NCBI GenBank assembly: GCA_013327885.1
Contig: JABUMY010000018.1
Location: 62,001-126,000 of the forward strand
Direction: 5' to 3'
Length of the DNA: 64,000 bases
From: Flavisolibacter longurius
Lineage (GTDB): Bacteria > Bacteroidota > Bacteroidia > Chitinophagales > Chitinophagaceae
Each line of letters starts with the position of its first letter. Position 1 is the first letter of the stretch. The notes under the pieces are model-generated. The model saw nothing but the letters and a program-made list of their open reading frames with translations. It was not told the DNA's origin and did not search any database. Shown here one piece after another: positions 50,806 to 59,268 of this stretch. A program made the position numbers and the translations under genes.

Positions 50806-52152
50806 ATGGCACAAAACTTACAGGTTGAAACGTCGTACAGGCAGATCCTGAAGATCGCTATGCCGATATCGCTTGCCCTGCTGGTGCCGCAACTAAACTT
50901 TATCACCAATGCAATTTTCCTGGGGCACCTGAGCGAAGAAGCGCTTGCCACCGCTAGCATCACTGGTGTGTATTATCTCATTTTTGGCGGCATTGGGTTT
51001 GGACTGAACAATGGCCTGCAGGCCCTGATCTCCCGTCGTGCCGGCGAGAACAAGCCCGGTGAGATCGGCACCATTTTTCAACAGGGCATCTTCATTTCAC
51101 TTTGCATAAGCCTTTTCGGTATTTTGTTTACCTATTTTGTAGCGCCGGTGATCTTTAAAGCGTCCATTCAATCGGAACATATTTACCGCGATGTCAATGA
51201 TTTCCTTCGCATACGCATGTGGGGCCTCCCCTTCCTTTTCATTTACCAAATGCGCAATGCACTGTTGGTGGGCATCAACCGCAGCAGCCTGCTGATCATG
51301 GGTACGGCCGCAGAAGCAGTCGCCAATGTGTTCTTTGATTACACCCTGATCTTCGGTGCGTTTGGTATGCCGCGACTTGGCTTTAACGGTGCGGCTTATG
51401 CGTCTGTGATTGCGGAGTTCACCGGCATGTTTGTCATTTTTCTGGTGATCAAATGGAAAGGCATCAGCCGGCAGTTTTCGCTGTTCAAGGGCTTTGCTTT
51501 CAACAAGCCGATAACGGTGCGCATTCTGCAGCTTTCCGGCCCGCTCATCTTCCAGATGGCTATCAGTGTGGTCTGTTGGTTTTTCTTTTACCTGCTGATT
51601 GAGCACCAGGGGCAAACAAGCCTGGCCATCTCTAACACGATGCGCAATGTGTTTGGCTTTTTTGGTGTGTTCAACTGGGCCTTTGCCTCGGCTGCCAATA
51701 CCATGGTGAGCAACGTCATTGGACAAGGAAAAAAGGAGGCTGTTTTTGGTCTTATTAAAAAGATCATGACCATTAGTATGTCGGTATCGTTGGTCTTTTG
51801 TGTGCTCTTGAATTTTTTCCCGGATGTTTATTTTGCGGCCTTTGGGCAGGGACAACAATTTACGGCTGAAGGCACACCGGTACTTCGTGTGGTATCGGTG
51901 GCGCTGGTGTGCAGTGCTGCCGCCGCTGTGTGGCTGAACGCTGTAACCGGCACAGGCAGAAGCAAGATCACTTTCTTTATAGAATTGGCTGCAATTATAG
52001 TATACTGCGTTTATGTGTACGTAGTGCTGGAAGTACAGCGCCTGTCCATATCCTGGGCCTGGTCATCGGAGTTGTTGTACTGGCTAATCCTGTTTTCGCT
52101 CTCCTTTTATTACATCCGCAGCGGCCGTTGGAAAAAAGCCGCGGCCATCTAA
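50806..52152 (+). CDS. MATE family efflux transporter
   Basis: 448 residues, 12 transmembrane segments. LVPQLNFITNAIFLGHLSEEALATASI and FGLNNGLQALISRRAGENKPGEIG belong to the NorM/MATE type. Exports drugs or cationic compounds using Na+ or H+. Divergent from the DUF3822 gene with a short shared upstream region (TAGCTTCG is one mismatch from the -7 box). Confidence 0.93.
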   Translation: MAQNLQVETSYRQILKIAMPISLALLVPQLNFITNAIFLGHLSEEALATASITGVYYLIFGGIGFGLNNGLQALISRRAGENKPGEIGTIFQQGIFISLCISLFGILFTYFVAPVIFKASIQSEHIYRDVNDFLRIRMWGLPFLFIYQMRNALLVGINRSSLLIMGTAAEAVANVFFDYTLIFGAFGMPRLGFNGAAYASVIAEFTGMFVIFLVIKWKGISRQFSLFKGFAFNKPITVRILQLSGPLIFQMAISVVCWFFFYLLIEHQGQTSLAISNTMRNVFGFFGVFNWAFASAANTMVSNVIGQGKKEAVFGLIKKIMTISMSVSLVFCVLLNFFPDVYFAAFGQGQQFTAEGTPVLRVVSVALVCSAAAAVWLNAVTGTGRSKITFFIELAAIIVYCVYVYVVLEVQRLSISWAWSSELLYWLILFSLSFYYIRSGRWKKAAAI

Positions 52153-52177
52153 ATCTTGTGAAAAATTCAAACTGATA

Positions 52178-52546
52178 TCAGGCGGTAAAATCTTTGGAAA
52201 ACGTAACGGATACGGACCCCGTAAAGGCTGCTATGGGTGGTTGAAGCTTGATGATCTGCACGGCAATTTTTTGCAGCATGGGAAATGCCATTTTCAGGGC
52301 ATCGGCAATTTCCATTGCCAGTGTTTCCAGCAGATCGCGGCGCTGTTCGAAGACGGTTTTGGTGATGCGGTATACTTCGGCATAGTTGATGGTCTGCTCA
52401 ATTGAAGTTATCGTTTGGGAAGGTGCTTCGGTGGTCAAGGAAAGATTCACTTCAAAAGAATTCCCCGCCAATGCCTCTTCTGCAAAAAGGCCATGCGGCG
52501 CATAGAAGCGCAGGTTAGAAAGCGCTATTGTGAAGTGGGAAGACAT
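52178..52546 (-). CDS. folB: Dihydroneopterin aldolase
   Basis: 122 residues. IALSNLRFYAPHGLFAEEALAGNSFEVNLSL and NYAEVYRITKTVFEQRRDLLETLAMEIADALK are the FolB motifs; the Tyr of the NYAEVY segment and the Glu near AEEALAG are conserved. Folate pathway step making 6-hydroxymethyl-dihydropterin. It is convergent with the MATE gene. Confidence 0.92.
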   Translation of the reverse strand: MSSHFTIALSNLRFYAPHGLFAEEALAGNSFEVNLSLTTEAPSQTITSIEQTINYAEVYRITKTVFEQRRDLLETLAMEIADALKMAFPMLQKIAVQIIKLQPPIAAFTGSVSVTFSKDFTA

Positions 52547-52576
52547 GTTTCCAAAAAATAATTTCTAACGAAAAGA

Positions 52577-52639
52577 AACCGGCCTGCAGGCCAATACTGT
52601 TATCGCAAAAGCGGCAACCTATTTTGCTGCAGGCCGGTT
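52577..52639 (-). terminator. Terminator/inverted repeat after trxB
   Basis: AACCGGCCTGCAG and CTGCAGGCCGGTT are exact complements enclosing GTTATCGC-AAAA-GCGGCAAC, itself a hairpin. On the minus strand TTTCTTTTC follows. Confidence 0.75.
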
Positions 52640-52645
52640 GTTGCT

Positions 52646-53590
52646 TTATAATCCTTTTTCTCCCAGGTAACGCTCTGCATCCAGTGCAGCCATACAGCCG
52701 CTGCCGGCTGCCGTTACGGCTTGGCGGTAAATTTTATCCTGCACATCGCCGGCGGCAAATACACCTTCGATATTTGTTTTGGCTGTACCCGGAATGGTTT
52801 TGATATAGCCGCTTTCATCCATGTCGAGCCATTCTTTAAATACTTCTGAATTCGGGGTATGCCCGATAGCAACAAAAAATCCTTTGACCGGTATCTCCCG
52901 TGTTTCGCCGGATTTTGTGTTTTTGATACGTACAGCTTCCACTGTTTTTTCGCCCAGCACTTCGTCGGTTTCGGTATTCCAGTACACTTTGATGTTGGCT
53001 GTATTTTTCACTCTTTCCTGCATCACCTTGCTGGCCCGCATCTCATCGCGGCGCACCAGCATGTGTACGTTAGAACAAAGCTTGGAAAGATAAAGCGCTT
53101 CTTCGGCGGCCGTATCGCCGGCGCCTACCACGGCCACTTCTTTGCCGCGGAAGAAAAAACCATCGCAAACGGCGCAGGCGCTAACGCCATAACCGTTCAG
53201 TCGCTGCTCGCTTTCTATGTTCAGCCATTTGGCCGAGGCGCCGGTAGCAATGATTACCGCATCGGCTTCTATCAGCTTTTCATCGTCGATCCAAACTTTA
53301 TACGGCTGCGCTGAAAAATCAACTTTCGTCGCCAGGCCGTATCGGAGGTCTGCTCCCATACGCTGGGCTTGTTTTTCAAAATTGATCATCAGCTCCGGTC
53401 CCTGGATACCTTCGGGAAATCCGGGGTAGTTTTCCACCTCGGTGGTTATGGTGAGCTGGCCGCCCGGCTGAATGCCCTGGTAAAGCATGGGTTTCAGGTT
53501 AGCACGGGCTGCATAAATGGCGGCTGTGTACCCTGCGGGTCCCGATCCTATAATTAATAATTCTGTCCTTTCTGCTGTTTGCTTTTCCAT
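52646..53590 (-). CDS. trxB: Thioredoxin reductase
   Basis: 314 residues. FAD GSGPAG (15-20), redox pair C139-A-V-C142 in ACAVCDGFFF, NADPH motif VAVVGAGDTAAEEALYLSKL, and FAAGDVQDKIYRQAVTAAGSGCMAALDAERYL. Low-molecular-weight type; reduces thioredoxin with NADPH. Confidence 0.96.
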   Translation of the reverse strand: MEKQTAERTELLIIGSGPAGYTAAIYAARANLKPMLYQGIQPGGQLTITTEVENYPGFPEGIQGPELMINFEKQAQRMGADLRYGLATKVDFSAQPYKVWIDDEKLIEADAVIIATGASAKWLNIESEQRLNGYGVSACAVCDGFFFRGKEVAVVGAGDTAAEEALYLSKLCSNVHMLVRRDEMRASKVMQERVKNTANIKVYWNTETDEVLGEKTVEAVRIKNTKSGETREIPVKGFFVAIGHTPNSEVFKEWLDMDESGYIKTIPGTAKTNIEGVFAAGDVQDKIYRQAVTAAGSGCMAALDAERYLGEKGL

Positions 53591-53721
53591 AATTAATCTG
53601 CGAAAATAACGGTTGTTTTGGTTTCTCCATGTTTGGCGGTGGCAGGCGCCTGTTGCTATGACAATGGCAGCAACGCCTTGCCTAACTAAGACCTGGTGTT
53701 TTCACGCAGGTATCTTCCCGC

Positions 53722-54648
53722 TTATTTCGGAATAATCAGCGTCCGGTACTGTGAAGCATAACCACCGAAATAACCCAGGGCGCCGCCGCTGATATTGCTT
53801 TGCACTTTGATGGGTGTGGCAAAGGGATTGCCTACGGATGCATAGGCAAATTCCATTGTTCGCCAAAAGTCATAGGTGGCCTTGTCAATGTTGCTCAACT
53901 TCAGCGTAACGGTATCGCCTTTGACAAAAAACCGGTCACGGTCGTTGATCTGCCGGTTACGGTCGATGCCCCTTTCCACCGGCAATTCATAGGTGGTACC
54001 ATCAATAAAAAGGTCGTCGAATGTGGATGAAAAGGGCGATAGCAAGGGCCCGTTGTTGCGAGCCGTATAATACCGGATGTAATCGCCAAATCCCGGCGGA
54101 TCGGTGGCTTTCACCATGATGATCACCTGGTCAGGATCGGCCTGTGGCGGGGCGGGTTTCCACCAAACCGAATCGATGCGTTTTGTCAAACCGGGAATGG
54201 TGGTGGTAGCGCTGTATTCGGCGCCATCGGCAACAATCCGCAAACTGTATCCTTTGTTAAGCTGGCCAATGATGGCGGTGGAAAGATCGGCCGAATCGAT
54301 GCTGTAGTAAACCAACGAAAAGCCGCCAAGCGACCGGTTGTATTCTTTTAATTTGGCTGTTGTGTTCCCGTCCGAAAGAAAGACCTCCGCACCTTTCACA
54401 AAGCTGTTGGCAAGTAATTGCGGCGAAACGGCGGCATAATAATCCAGTGATCTTGTCAGGACCACTACGGGTGGCTGCCCGTTCTCGATGGTAGCTTCTA
54501 CCACCAGTTTTGGTTCTTCCGTATTCAGATCGATATCGATGTCTTTTTCGCAACCTACGAGCAAAAGCGAGAACAAGATCGAAAGACCCACCAGCAGTCC
54601 ACTGCTTTTTTGCGCTTTCTCCATCCGTAAAAACCATTTCATATCCAT
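53722..54648 (-). CDS. DUF4249 domain lipoprotein
   Basis: About 308 residues from ATG 54648; ATG 54624 (MEKAQKSSGLLVGLSILF) is an alternative. Lipobox LLVGC, then EKDIDIDLNTEEPKLVVEATIENGQPPVVVLTRSLDYYA, the usual DUF4249 N-terminal layout. DUF4249 proteins are surface lipoproteins that normally pair with a TonB-dependent receptor of the SusC-like carboxypeptidase-regulatory type; none is present here. Confidence 0.85.
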   Translation of the reverse strand: MDMKWFLRMEKAQKSSGLLVGLSILFSLLLVGCEKDIDIDLNTEEPKLVVEATIENGQPPVVVLTRSLDYYAAVSPQLLANSFVKGAEVFLSDGNTTAKLKEYNRSLGGFSLVYYSIDSADLSTAIIGQLNKGYSLRIVADGAEYSATTTIPGLTKRIDSVWWKPAPPQADPDQVIIMVKATDPPGFGDYIRYYTARNNGPLLSPFSSTFDDLFIDGTTYELPVERGIDRNRQINDRDRFFVKGDTVTLKLSNIDKATYDFWRTMEFAYASVGNPFATPIKVQSNISGGALGYFGGYASQYRTLIIPK

Positions 54649-54904
54649 TGCCGTTTCGGAATTATAAACAATGACAAATTGCACAGGTAAAGGTTCGGAA
54701 CTGGCTTCTCACCTCACCTAAAACATTTTGTAACCCTACTCCAAACTTACAAAGGGATAGAAAGGCTTTGTCACATGCCGGGAAAGACGAAACGGTTACA
54801 ACTATTCCTTAACACTGGGTTTTAATGATCTTAGATCCAAATGTTGTCCGGTAATCAAAAGTGTATTTCAAAGCGTTTTACAATATTGTTGTAAGCAAAT
54901 AAAT

Positions 54905-54967
54905 TCGGCTAAAGCCGATACACGTATGACTTATACTATTATTTATCCCCGCGCTAAAGTAGCGGGG
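54905..54967. repeat. REP-like pair of hairpins in a gene-free 300-base gap
   Basis: TCGGCT-AA-AGCCGA (54905-54918) and CCCCGC/GCGGGG around GCTAAAGTA (54947-54967). The gap 54649-54986 contains no gene; a CGGCTAAAGCCG word repeat of this kind occurs between genes in related genomes. Confidence 0.65.
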
Positions 54968-54986
54968 CAATGGATGAAAACTTCTT

Positions 54987-55280
54987 CTAATCCTTGTAAA
55001 GCTGCTCTACTGTCCATGCCTCCGGACGGGCGGCAAATTTTTGTTTGGTCAGCCGCCAGGTATCATCAAAAAAATGCGATTGGCGGTAAGCGTCCAGTGC
55101 TTCTGTTGATTGCCACCAGCTATAAGTAAAGAATTGTTGCGGATGGTCTTTGTCCTGCCAAAGCTCAAGGTGAGTGCAACCAGGGAAATTACGGATAAGC
55201 GACCGGCGTTCGGCAAACAGTTGCTGGAAAGCGGCAATCTCTTCTTCTTTAAATGTCATTTTTACAATGCGAATGATCAT
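54987..55280 (-). CDS. Antibiotic biosynthesis monooxygenase (ABM) domain protein
   Basis: 97 residues of dimeric alpha-beta barrel type: MIIRIVKMTFKEEEIAAFQQLF, PGCTHLELWQDKDHPQQFFTYSWWQSTEALDAYRQSHFF. Family members act on quinols, haem or small aromatics; the substrate here is not known. Stand-alone. Confidence 0.88.
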   Translation of the reverse strand: MIIRIVKMTFKEEEIAAFQQLFAERRSLIRNFPGCTHLELWQDKDHPQQFFTYSWWQSTEALDAYRQSHFFDDTWRLTKQKFAARPEAWTVEQLYKD

Positions 55281-55321
55281 CCCCGGAAAATTTTTGGAAA
55301 AATAGAATCGGATTCTGCCGC

Positions 55322-56149
55322 TTATTCAAAATATACTTTTACCGTTTGGTAAAACAGGCGGGCCTGCATCACGTTGGGCATATTGCCATTGTTTTCGCTG
55401 TAGCCTTTCAGGCCAAACAACCCGGCGGCATTGCCTTTGTTGATGGCGATCTCAAGATAACCGGCGCTGTTAAAGATCACCAGCTTTTCGCCCTGTGGTA
55501 CATCGGCATAGGAGCCGCTGATGCGTTCAATGATCTCGTCACGTTTAAAAACAATCTTGAACCGCCGCCCCTTTCGCTGACGCTCAAATTGGTCTTTGGT
55601 GATGTTGACAATCACATTCTCAAAATTATCAATGAAGATGATCTGCCCTTCCATCCAGTCTTCGCCCAGCGTGGGACGCAACGGGTGTTTTTCAATAAAC
55701 AAGGGATCGGGAATGCCGATGTTTTGAATGGGCTCGCCGTTGCTGAGCTGCGTGATGGCCTTGGCTGCTACGTCGATGCAATACAAGGTGTTTTTGATGG
55801 CGGATTTTTCAAGCGGAACACCCAGTATCATTTCAGGTTTTTCTTCAATGATCATGCTGAGCAAGCCGTTGTCGGCGCAAAGGATGTATTGGTCCTTGTA
55901 AAACGCAAACAGCAACTGCTCGGGTTTTGACTCAAACAGGTTGACCAAAACAATGTGATAGGTGAACTCGGGAAAGTTCTTTATGGCATTCCGGCACACA
56001 TACGACGCCTGTGGATAATTAAATGGCGACAACTTGTGCGTGATGTCAACGATGTTAAATTCGGGATTGATACGCAATAGCCGCCCCTTCGCTGCACCAA
56101 CGAGGTAGTCCTGTTCGCCGATATCCGATGTTAGGGTAACTAGTGGCAT
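55322..56149 (-). CDS. SAM hydrolase/chlorinase-fold protein (DUF62)
   Basis: 275 residues. N-terminal LTSDIGEQDYLVGAAKG is the DUF62 motif (Asp that positions water or hydroxide), followed by VNLFESKP and CADNGLL, and a C-terminal beta-barrel. Most members hydrolyse S-adenosylmethionine to adenosine and methionine (SAM hydroxide adenosyltransferase) rather than halogenating it; the halide-binding loop of fluorinases is not seen. Confidence 0.9.
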   Translation of the reverse strand: MPLVTLTSDIGEQDYLVGAAKGRLLRINPEFNIVDITHKLSPFNYPQASYVCRNAIKNFPEFTYHIVLVNLFESKPEQLLFAFYKDQYILCADNGLLSMIIEEKPEMILGVPLEKSAIKNTLYCIDVAAKAITQLSNGEPIQNIGIPDPLFIEKHPLRPTLGEDWMEGQIIFIDNFENVIVNITKDQFERQRKGRRFKIVFKRDEIIERISGSYADVPQGEKLVIFNSAGYLEIAINKGNAAGLFGLKGYSENNGNMPNVMQARLFYQTVKVYFE

Positions 56150-56235
56150 GCAATGACGGGTCGTGTGTAAAAATCAACTATTAAAATGGATTAGCGCAGT
56201 GCTGTGCATAAATAAAAAATTTGTCCTTGTCACTC

Positions 56236-57045
56236 CTATTTCACCAGTTTTCCCTCTTTGAAAAAAAAGTTTTTGACCAGCCTGTCGGCCAGTGATGGAA
56301 AGAACTTATTCAGGAAAATCGTTCGCTTTCCATTAAAGGTAAGCACCAGGGTTCGTTTGCGCTTGCGGATCGCCTGGAGAATTTCATCGGCGCATTTTTC
56401 AGCGCTCATCAGGCTTCCTTCGTTGAGCGGACTTTCACCTTGCGCCTGTCCTTTTTCATTGAGAGCGGCCACACGGATGTTGGAAGCGGTAAATCCCGGG
56501 CAGACCCACATCACATTCACGCCATCGTCGAGCAACTCCGTGCGAACCGCTTCCAGCCACCCCTGCAGGGCAAATTTGGAAGCAGAGTAACCGCTGCGGC
56601 CTGGCAGGCCGCGGTAGCCGGCAATGGATGACACACCAACGATGGTTCCTTTTCTTTCCACGATGGATGAAAGGGCGAACTTGGTGCAATACACTGTACC
56701 AAAAAAATTGATCTGCATAATCCGTTCAATCACTTCGGCTGATGTGTCTTTCAGGAGGCCGCGCATGGAAACGCCGGCGTTGTTGATGAGGATATCAATA
56801 AAGCCGAAAACTTTCATCGTCGATTCGATCAAATGGCGGCAGTCGTTCTCCACGCTTACATCGGCGATGATGGCATGCAGCGGGTAAGAGGGAAATTCGG
56901 ATTGCAGGCGATAAAGTTTATCCTGGTTGCGACCGCAGGTGGCCACTTTGGCGCCGGCCATCAGCAATTTTTCTACCAATGCTTTTCCAATGCCTTCAGT
57001 ACCGCCGGTAACCACTACTACTTTATCTCTAAAAAATTCGGACAT
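56236..57045 (-). CDS. SDR-family oxidoreductase (short-chain dehydrogenase)
   Basis: 269 residues. NAD(P) motif TGGTEGIG (13-20), NNAG (88-91), catalytic S140, Y153 and K157 in YSASK. C-terminal RTIFLNKFFPSLADRLVKNFFFKEGKL ends like the retinol or ketosphinganine-reductase branch. Substrate unknown. Perfect -7 box TAGGTTTG upstream overlaps a small palindrome. Confidence 0.93.
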   Translation of the reverse strand: MSEFFRDKVVVVTGGTEGIGKALVEKLLMAGAKVATCGRNQDKLYRLQSEFPSYPLHAIIADVSVENDCRHLIESTMKVFGFIDILINNAGVSMRGLLKDTSAEVIERIMQINFFGTVYCTKFALSSIVERKGTIVGVSSIAGYRGLPGRSGYSASKFALQGWLEAVRTELLDDGVNVMWVCPGFTASNIRVAALNEKGQAQGESPLNEGSLMSAEKCADEILQAIRKRKRTLVLTFNGKRTIFLNKFFPSLADRLVKNFFFKEGKLVK

Positions 57046-57064
57046 AGCTGAAAATTACGAGCCG

Positions 57065-57084
57065 CAAACCTAATTCAAATTAGG
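57065..57084 (-). promoter_or_regulatory. SDR promoter: -7 box with an overlapping palindrome
   Basis: TAGGTTTG (57065-57072, minus) overlaps CCTAAT-TCAA-ATTAGG (57069-57084). A regulator bound there would block the promoter. Confidence 0.55.
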
Positions 57085-57249
57085 CGGGATTAAAAGCGCA
57101 ATTGCCACATGCTTAAAAACAAGATAGGCAATGCGAGAAAATCGGGTACTCACCTACGGGGATTAGAACGCAGATGAAGTTCAAAATTGCTTTAAAAAAA
57201 CTGTTTGCATGGCTGCTAATGATTCAACCCTAATTAGGTGCATAAAAAA

Positions 57250-57268
57250 GCCCCGCAACTGCGGGGCT
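57250..57268 (-). terminator. Terminator for the 33-residue gene
   Basis: AGCCCCGC-AACT-GCGGGGCT, with TTTTTT on the minus strand. Confidence 0.8.
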
Positions 57269-57288
57269 CCCAAAACGATTTATTGTTT

Positions 57289-57390
57289 TTATTTTTTTAC
57301 AGGTTGTTTGTTTCCTTTTGGAATGGGTATCAAAACTGGTTGTGGTTTCCGAATCCCTAACAAAACCGACAGTACATCTCTCCAATTCAT
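57289..57390 (-). CDS. Possible 33-residue small protein
   Basis: ATG 57390 to stop 57289; the sequence starts MNWRDVLSVLLGIRKP and ends with a Lys-rich tail, partly hydrophobic and partly basic. A strong terminator follows on the same strand, which suggests this strand is transcribed. Family unknown. Confidence 0.4.
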   Translation of the reverse strand: MNWRDVLSVLLGIRKPQPVLIPIPKGNKQPVKK

Positions 57391-57540
57391 AGAATAAAGT
57401 ATTGAGGGTGAATAATCTCTTTTTTAAATTTCCTGTAAATTAAGCAGGTAAATCCACTTTCAGCCTTTTTGTCCGCTTTTTTTTACTAAAGATTTGGTAA
57501 GGATGACCCGCAACAAGTTTTTAGTACTCTTCTTCACAAA
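57391..57540. other. Gene-free AT-rich stretch
   Basis: No gene, hairpin or promoter-like box that I can support in this 150-base stretch. Confidence 0.4.
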
Positions 57541-57654
57541 ATGACTGACTATATTTTGTTAAAGCCCAGTAGTAAAACTGTTCGTTTTATTGCCGTGCTT
57601 GCTGACGATGATTATTCCATTGCATACATAGAAAAAAGCTTGAAGAGTCGCTAG
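57541..57654 (+). CDS. Possible 37-residue small protein
   Basis: ATG 57541 to TAG 57652-57654; starts MTDYILLKPSSKTVRFIAV and then DDDYS. Composition is plausible, with no promoter box or terminator to support it. Low confidence. Confidence 0.25.
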   Translation: MTDYILLKPSSKTVRFIAVLADDDYSIAYIEKSLKSR

Positions 57655-57738
57655 AAATTTTGAATAAAAAAGCGTGAACCAGAATTATTGCTTCGATACG
57701 TATGGCCAGCAAAAAAAATTAAATTGCAAGAAATTCTT

Positions 57739-57768
57739 TTTGGTGTGAAAATGATTTACTTATATTTG
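57739..57768 (+). promoter_or_regulatory. tRNA promoter
   Basis: TTTG (57739-57742), 18-bp gap, TATATTTG (57761-57768), 17 bases before the tRNA. Confidence 0.7.
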
Positions 57769-57785
57769 CAACCCCAAACGGGAAT

Positions 57786-57859
57786 GGCTGCGTAGCTCAA
57801 CTGAATAGAGCATCTGACTACGGATCAGAAGGTTTCAGGTTTGAATCCTGACGCGGTCA
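57786..57859 (+). tRNA. tRNA-Arg (anticodon ACG)
   Basis: Acceptor GGCTGCG/CGCGGTC with two G-U pairs, D-arm GCTC...GAGC, anticodon stem TCTGA/TCAGA with loop CTACGGA (ACG at 34-36), T-arm CAGG.TTTGAATC.CCTG and discriminator A. CCA is not encoded. The wobble A would be deaminated to inosine (TadA), reading CGU/CGC/CGA. Confidence 0.95.
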
Positions 57860-57868
57860 CAAAAAAGA

Positions 57869-57908
57869 ACCCTTGTCGATACAAATTGGCAAGGGTTTTT
57901 TCTTTTTG
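57869..57908 (+). terminator. Terminator of the tRNA gene
   Basis: ACCCTTG/CAAGGGT (with GTC/GGC part) followed by TTTTTTCTTTTT. Confidence 0.8.
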
Positions 57909-58043
57909 GAGTGAACCATTTTATTGTAGTCTTCTTCCCGTTTATAAACTTTAATAACAGTTGAAGTTTTAAATTTGGCTCTGCCTGCCAGTTGCTTTTA
58001 CCGGTTACAAAAAACAACTGTCGGCTGACTGCAAGCCTATCGA

Positions 58044-58334
58044 ATGAACCGGCAAAAATCTGTCTGCTTTATAGGAATGATTTCCCTTCCGTATTGTGCA
58101 TTTGCACATGGTGAAGAAGTGCTTTCTACAATTCTTTATGCCGTAATCCCGATCTTAGTTTTTCTTGGATGGCTAATTTTTTTAAAGTTTCGTCTTGCTG
58201 ATAAACTTCGGTTGATTGCTGTTTACGCTCTTGCATTCTCCTCAATAGTCTTCTTTACAAAGCATTTACCCTATCATCAAAACCGGACTTTTTTGTACAT
58301 AGCTTTTGCATTTGGTCCAGCTGCTGCATGCTGA
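58044..58334 (+). CDS. Hypothetical small membrane protein
   Basis: 96 residues with a signal-peptide-like N-terminus (MNRQKSVCFIGMISLPYCAFA) and two or three further hydrophobic helices (LYAVIPILVFLGWLIFL, IAVYALAFSSIVFF). No family recognised. Confidence 0.55.
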   Translation: MNRQKSVCFIGMISLPYCAFAHGEEVLSTILYAVIPILVFLGWLIFLKFRLADKLRLIAVYALAFSSIVFFTKHLPYHQNRTFLYIAFAFGPAAAC

Positions 58335-58564
58335 ATGACTTACTTATTTTTAAAAAGGAAGAAGAAATTATAAACTCCTTTTTTAATCGATGAATCCTGC
58401 GCTATTAATAGTGACGAAAGTTTTTCACAGGAAGGACTCTTTGCATACGATTAGTGAAGAATGGATAACTACCATCATTTACAAAACATAAGCTATTCAC
58501 TTTTACAACATCAAACCTTAGTCTAACTTTCCGTTAGCAAAACGAAAGCCTTTATTTTCATGGC
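58335..58564. other. 230-base gap, nothing supported
   Basis: AT-rich and without strong hairpins. TTTATTTTC near 58550 resembles a weak -7 box for the NUDIX gene. Confidence 0.4.
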
Positions 58565-59188
58565 ATGGAAACCGCTTTCCTCCTGGAAAAATTAAAACAA
58601 TTAAATGCGATTGCTGACACCGGGCTGCTTTATTGTAAAAACGAATACGACAAAGAACGCTATACTGAACTGCAAGCGATGGCCCGCCAATTATTGGGTG
58701 AACTAAGCGGTCATACTACGGAAACGATAAATGCTATATTCCCGGCCTCGCCAGATTACCCCACCGCAAAGGTTGATATCCGCGGATTGGTTCTTTCTGA
58801 TAAAAAAGAAATTCTCTTGGCCCGTGAAGGCGCCGACGGCAAATGGTCGCTGCCGGGCGGTTGGGCTGATGTCGGTTGCAGTCCAAAAGAAACGGTTGTC
58901 AAAGAAATCAAGGAAGAAACAGGTCTCGACGTAGAGGCAAAAGCGTTGCTGGCCGTTTTTGATAAACGGTTCCATCCACATCCTCCACAGCCGTTTTATG
59001 TTTATAAAATGGTGTTCTTATGCGAACCAACATCCACTCATTTGCAAAAAGGATTTGATGTTTTGGATGTACAGTATTTTGCCGTCGACAGACTGCCAGA
59101 ACTTTCGGAAGACCGGATCTTAAAAAGCCAGATCGAGTTGGTTTATCACAAAGCGTTGCGTTCTGACTTTACCGCTTATTTTGATTGA
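58565..59188 (+). CDS. NUDIX hydrolase with N-terminal helical domain
   Basis: 207 residues. N-terminal region METAFLLEKLKQLNAIADTG fits the Nudix_hydro_N (PF12535) domain. NUDIX box GWADVGCSPKETVVKEIKEETGL; the Glu at GX5E is Cys and REUXEE reads KEIKEE, the usual state for this YjhB/ADP-ribose pyrophosphatase-like group. Likely hydrolyses a nucleotide-sugar or ADP-ribose-type compound. Confidence 0.88.
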   Translation: METAFLLEKLKQLNAIADTGLLYCKNEYDKERYTELQAMARQLLGELSGHTTETINAIFPASPDYPTAKVDIRGLVLSDKKEILLAREGADGKWSLPGGWADVGCSPKETVVKEIKEETGLDVEAKALLAVFDKRFHPHPPQPFYVYKMVFLCEPTSTHLQKGFDVLDVQYFAVDRLPELSEDRILKSQIELVYHKALRSDFTAYFD

Positions 59189-59268
59189 GGATAGTTTGGT
59201 TTTATTAATTCGTTTTGCTGTTTCATACACATCATTTCGCTGCAAAACGCAATGATCGGTTCAAACGA

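Noticed and set aside
58565-59188. NUDIX box judged defective
   Set aside because: The Cys and Lys substitutions are usual in the YjhB-like subgroup with the same N-terminal domain.
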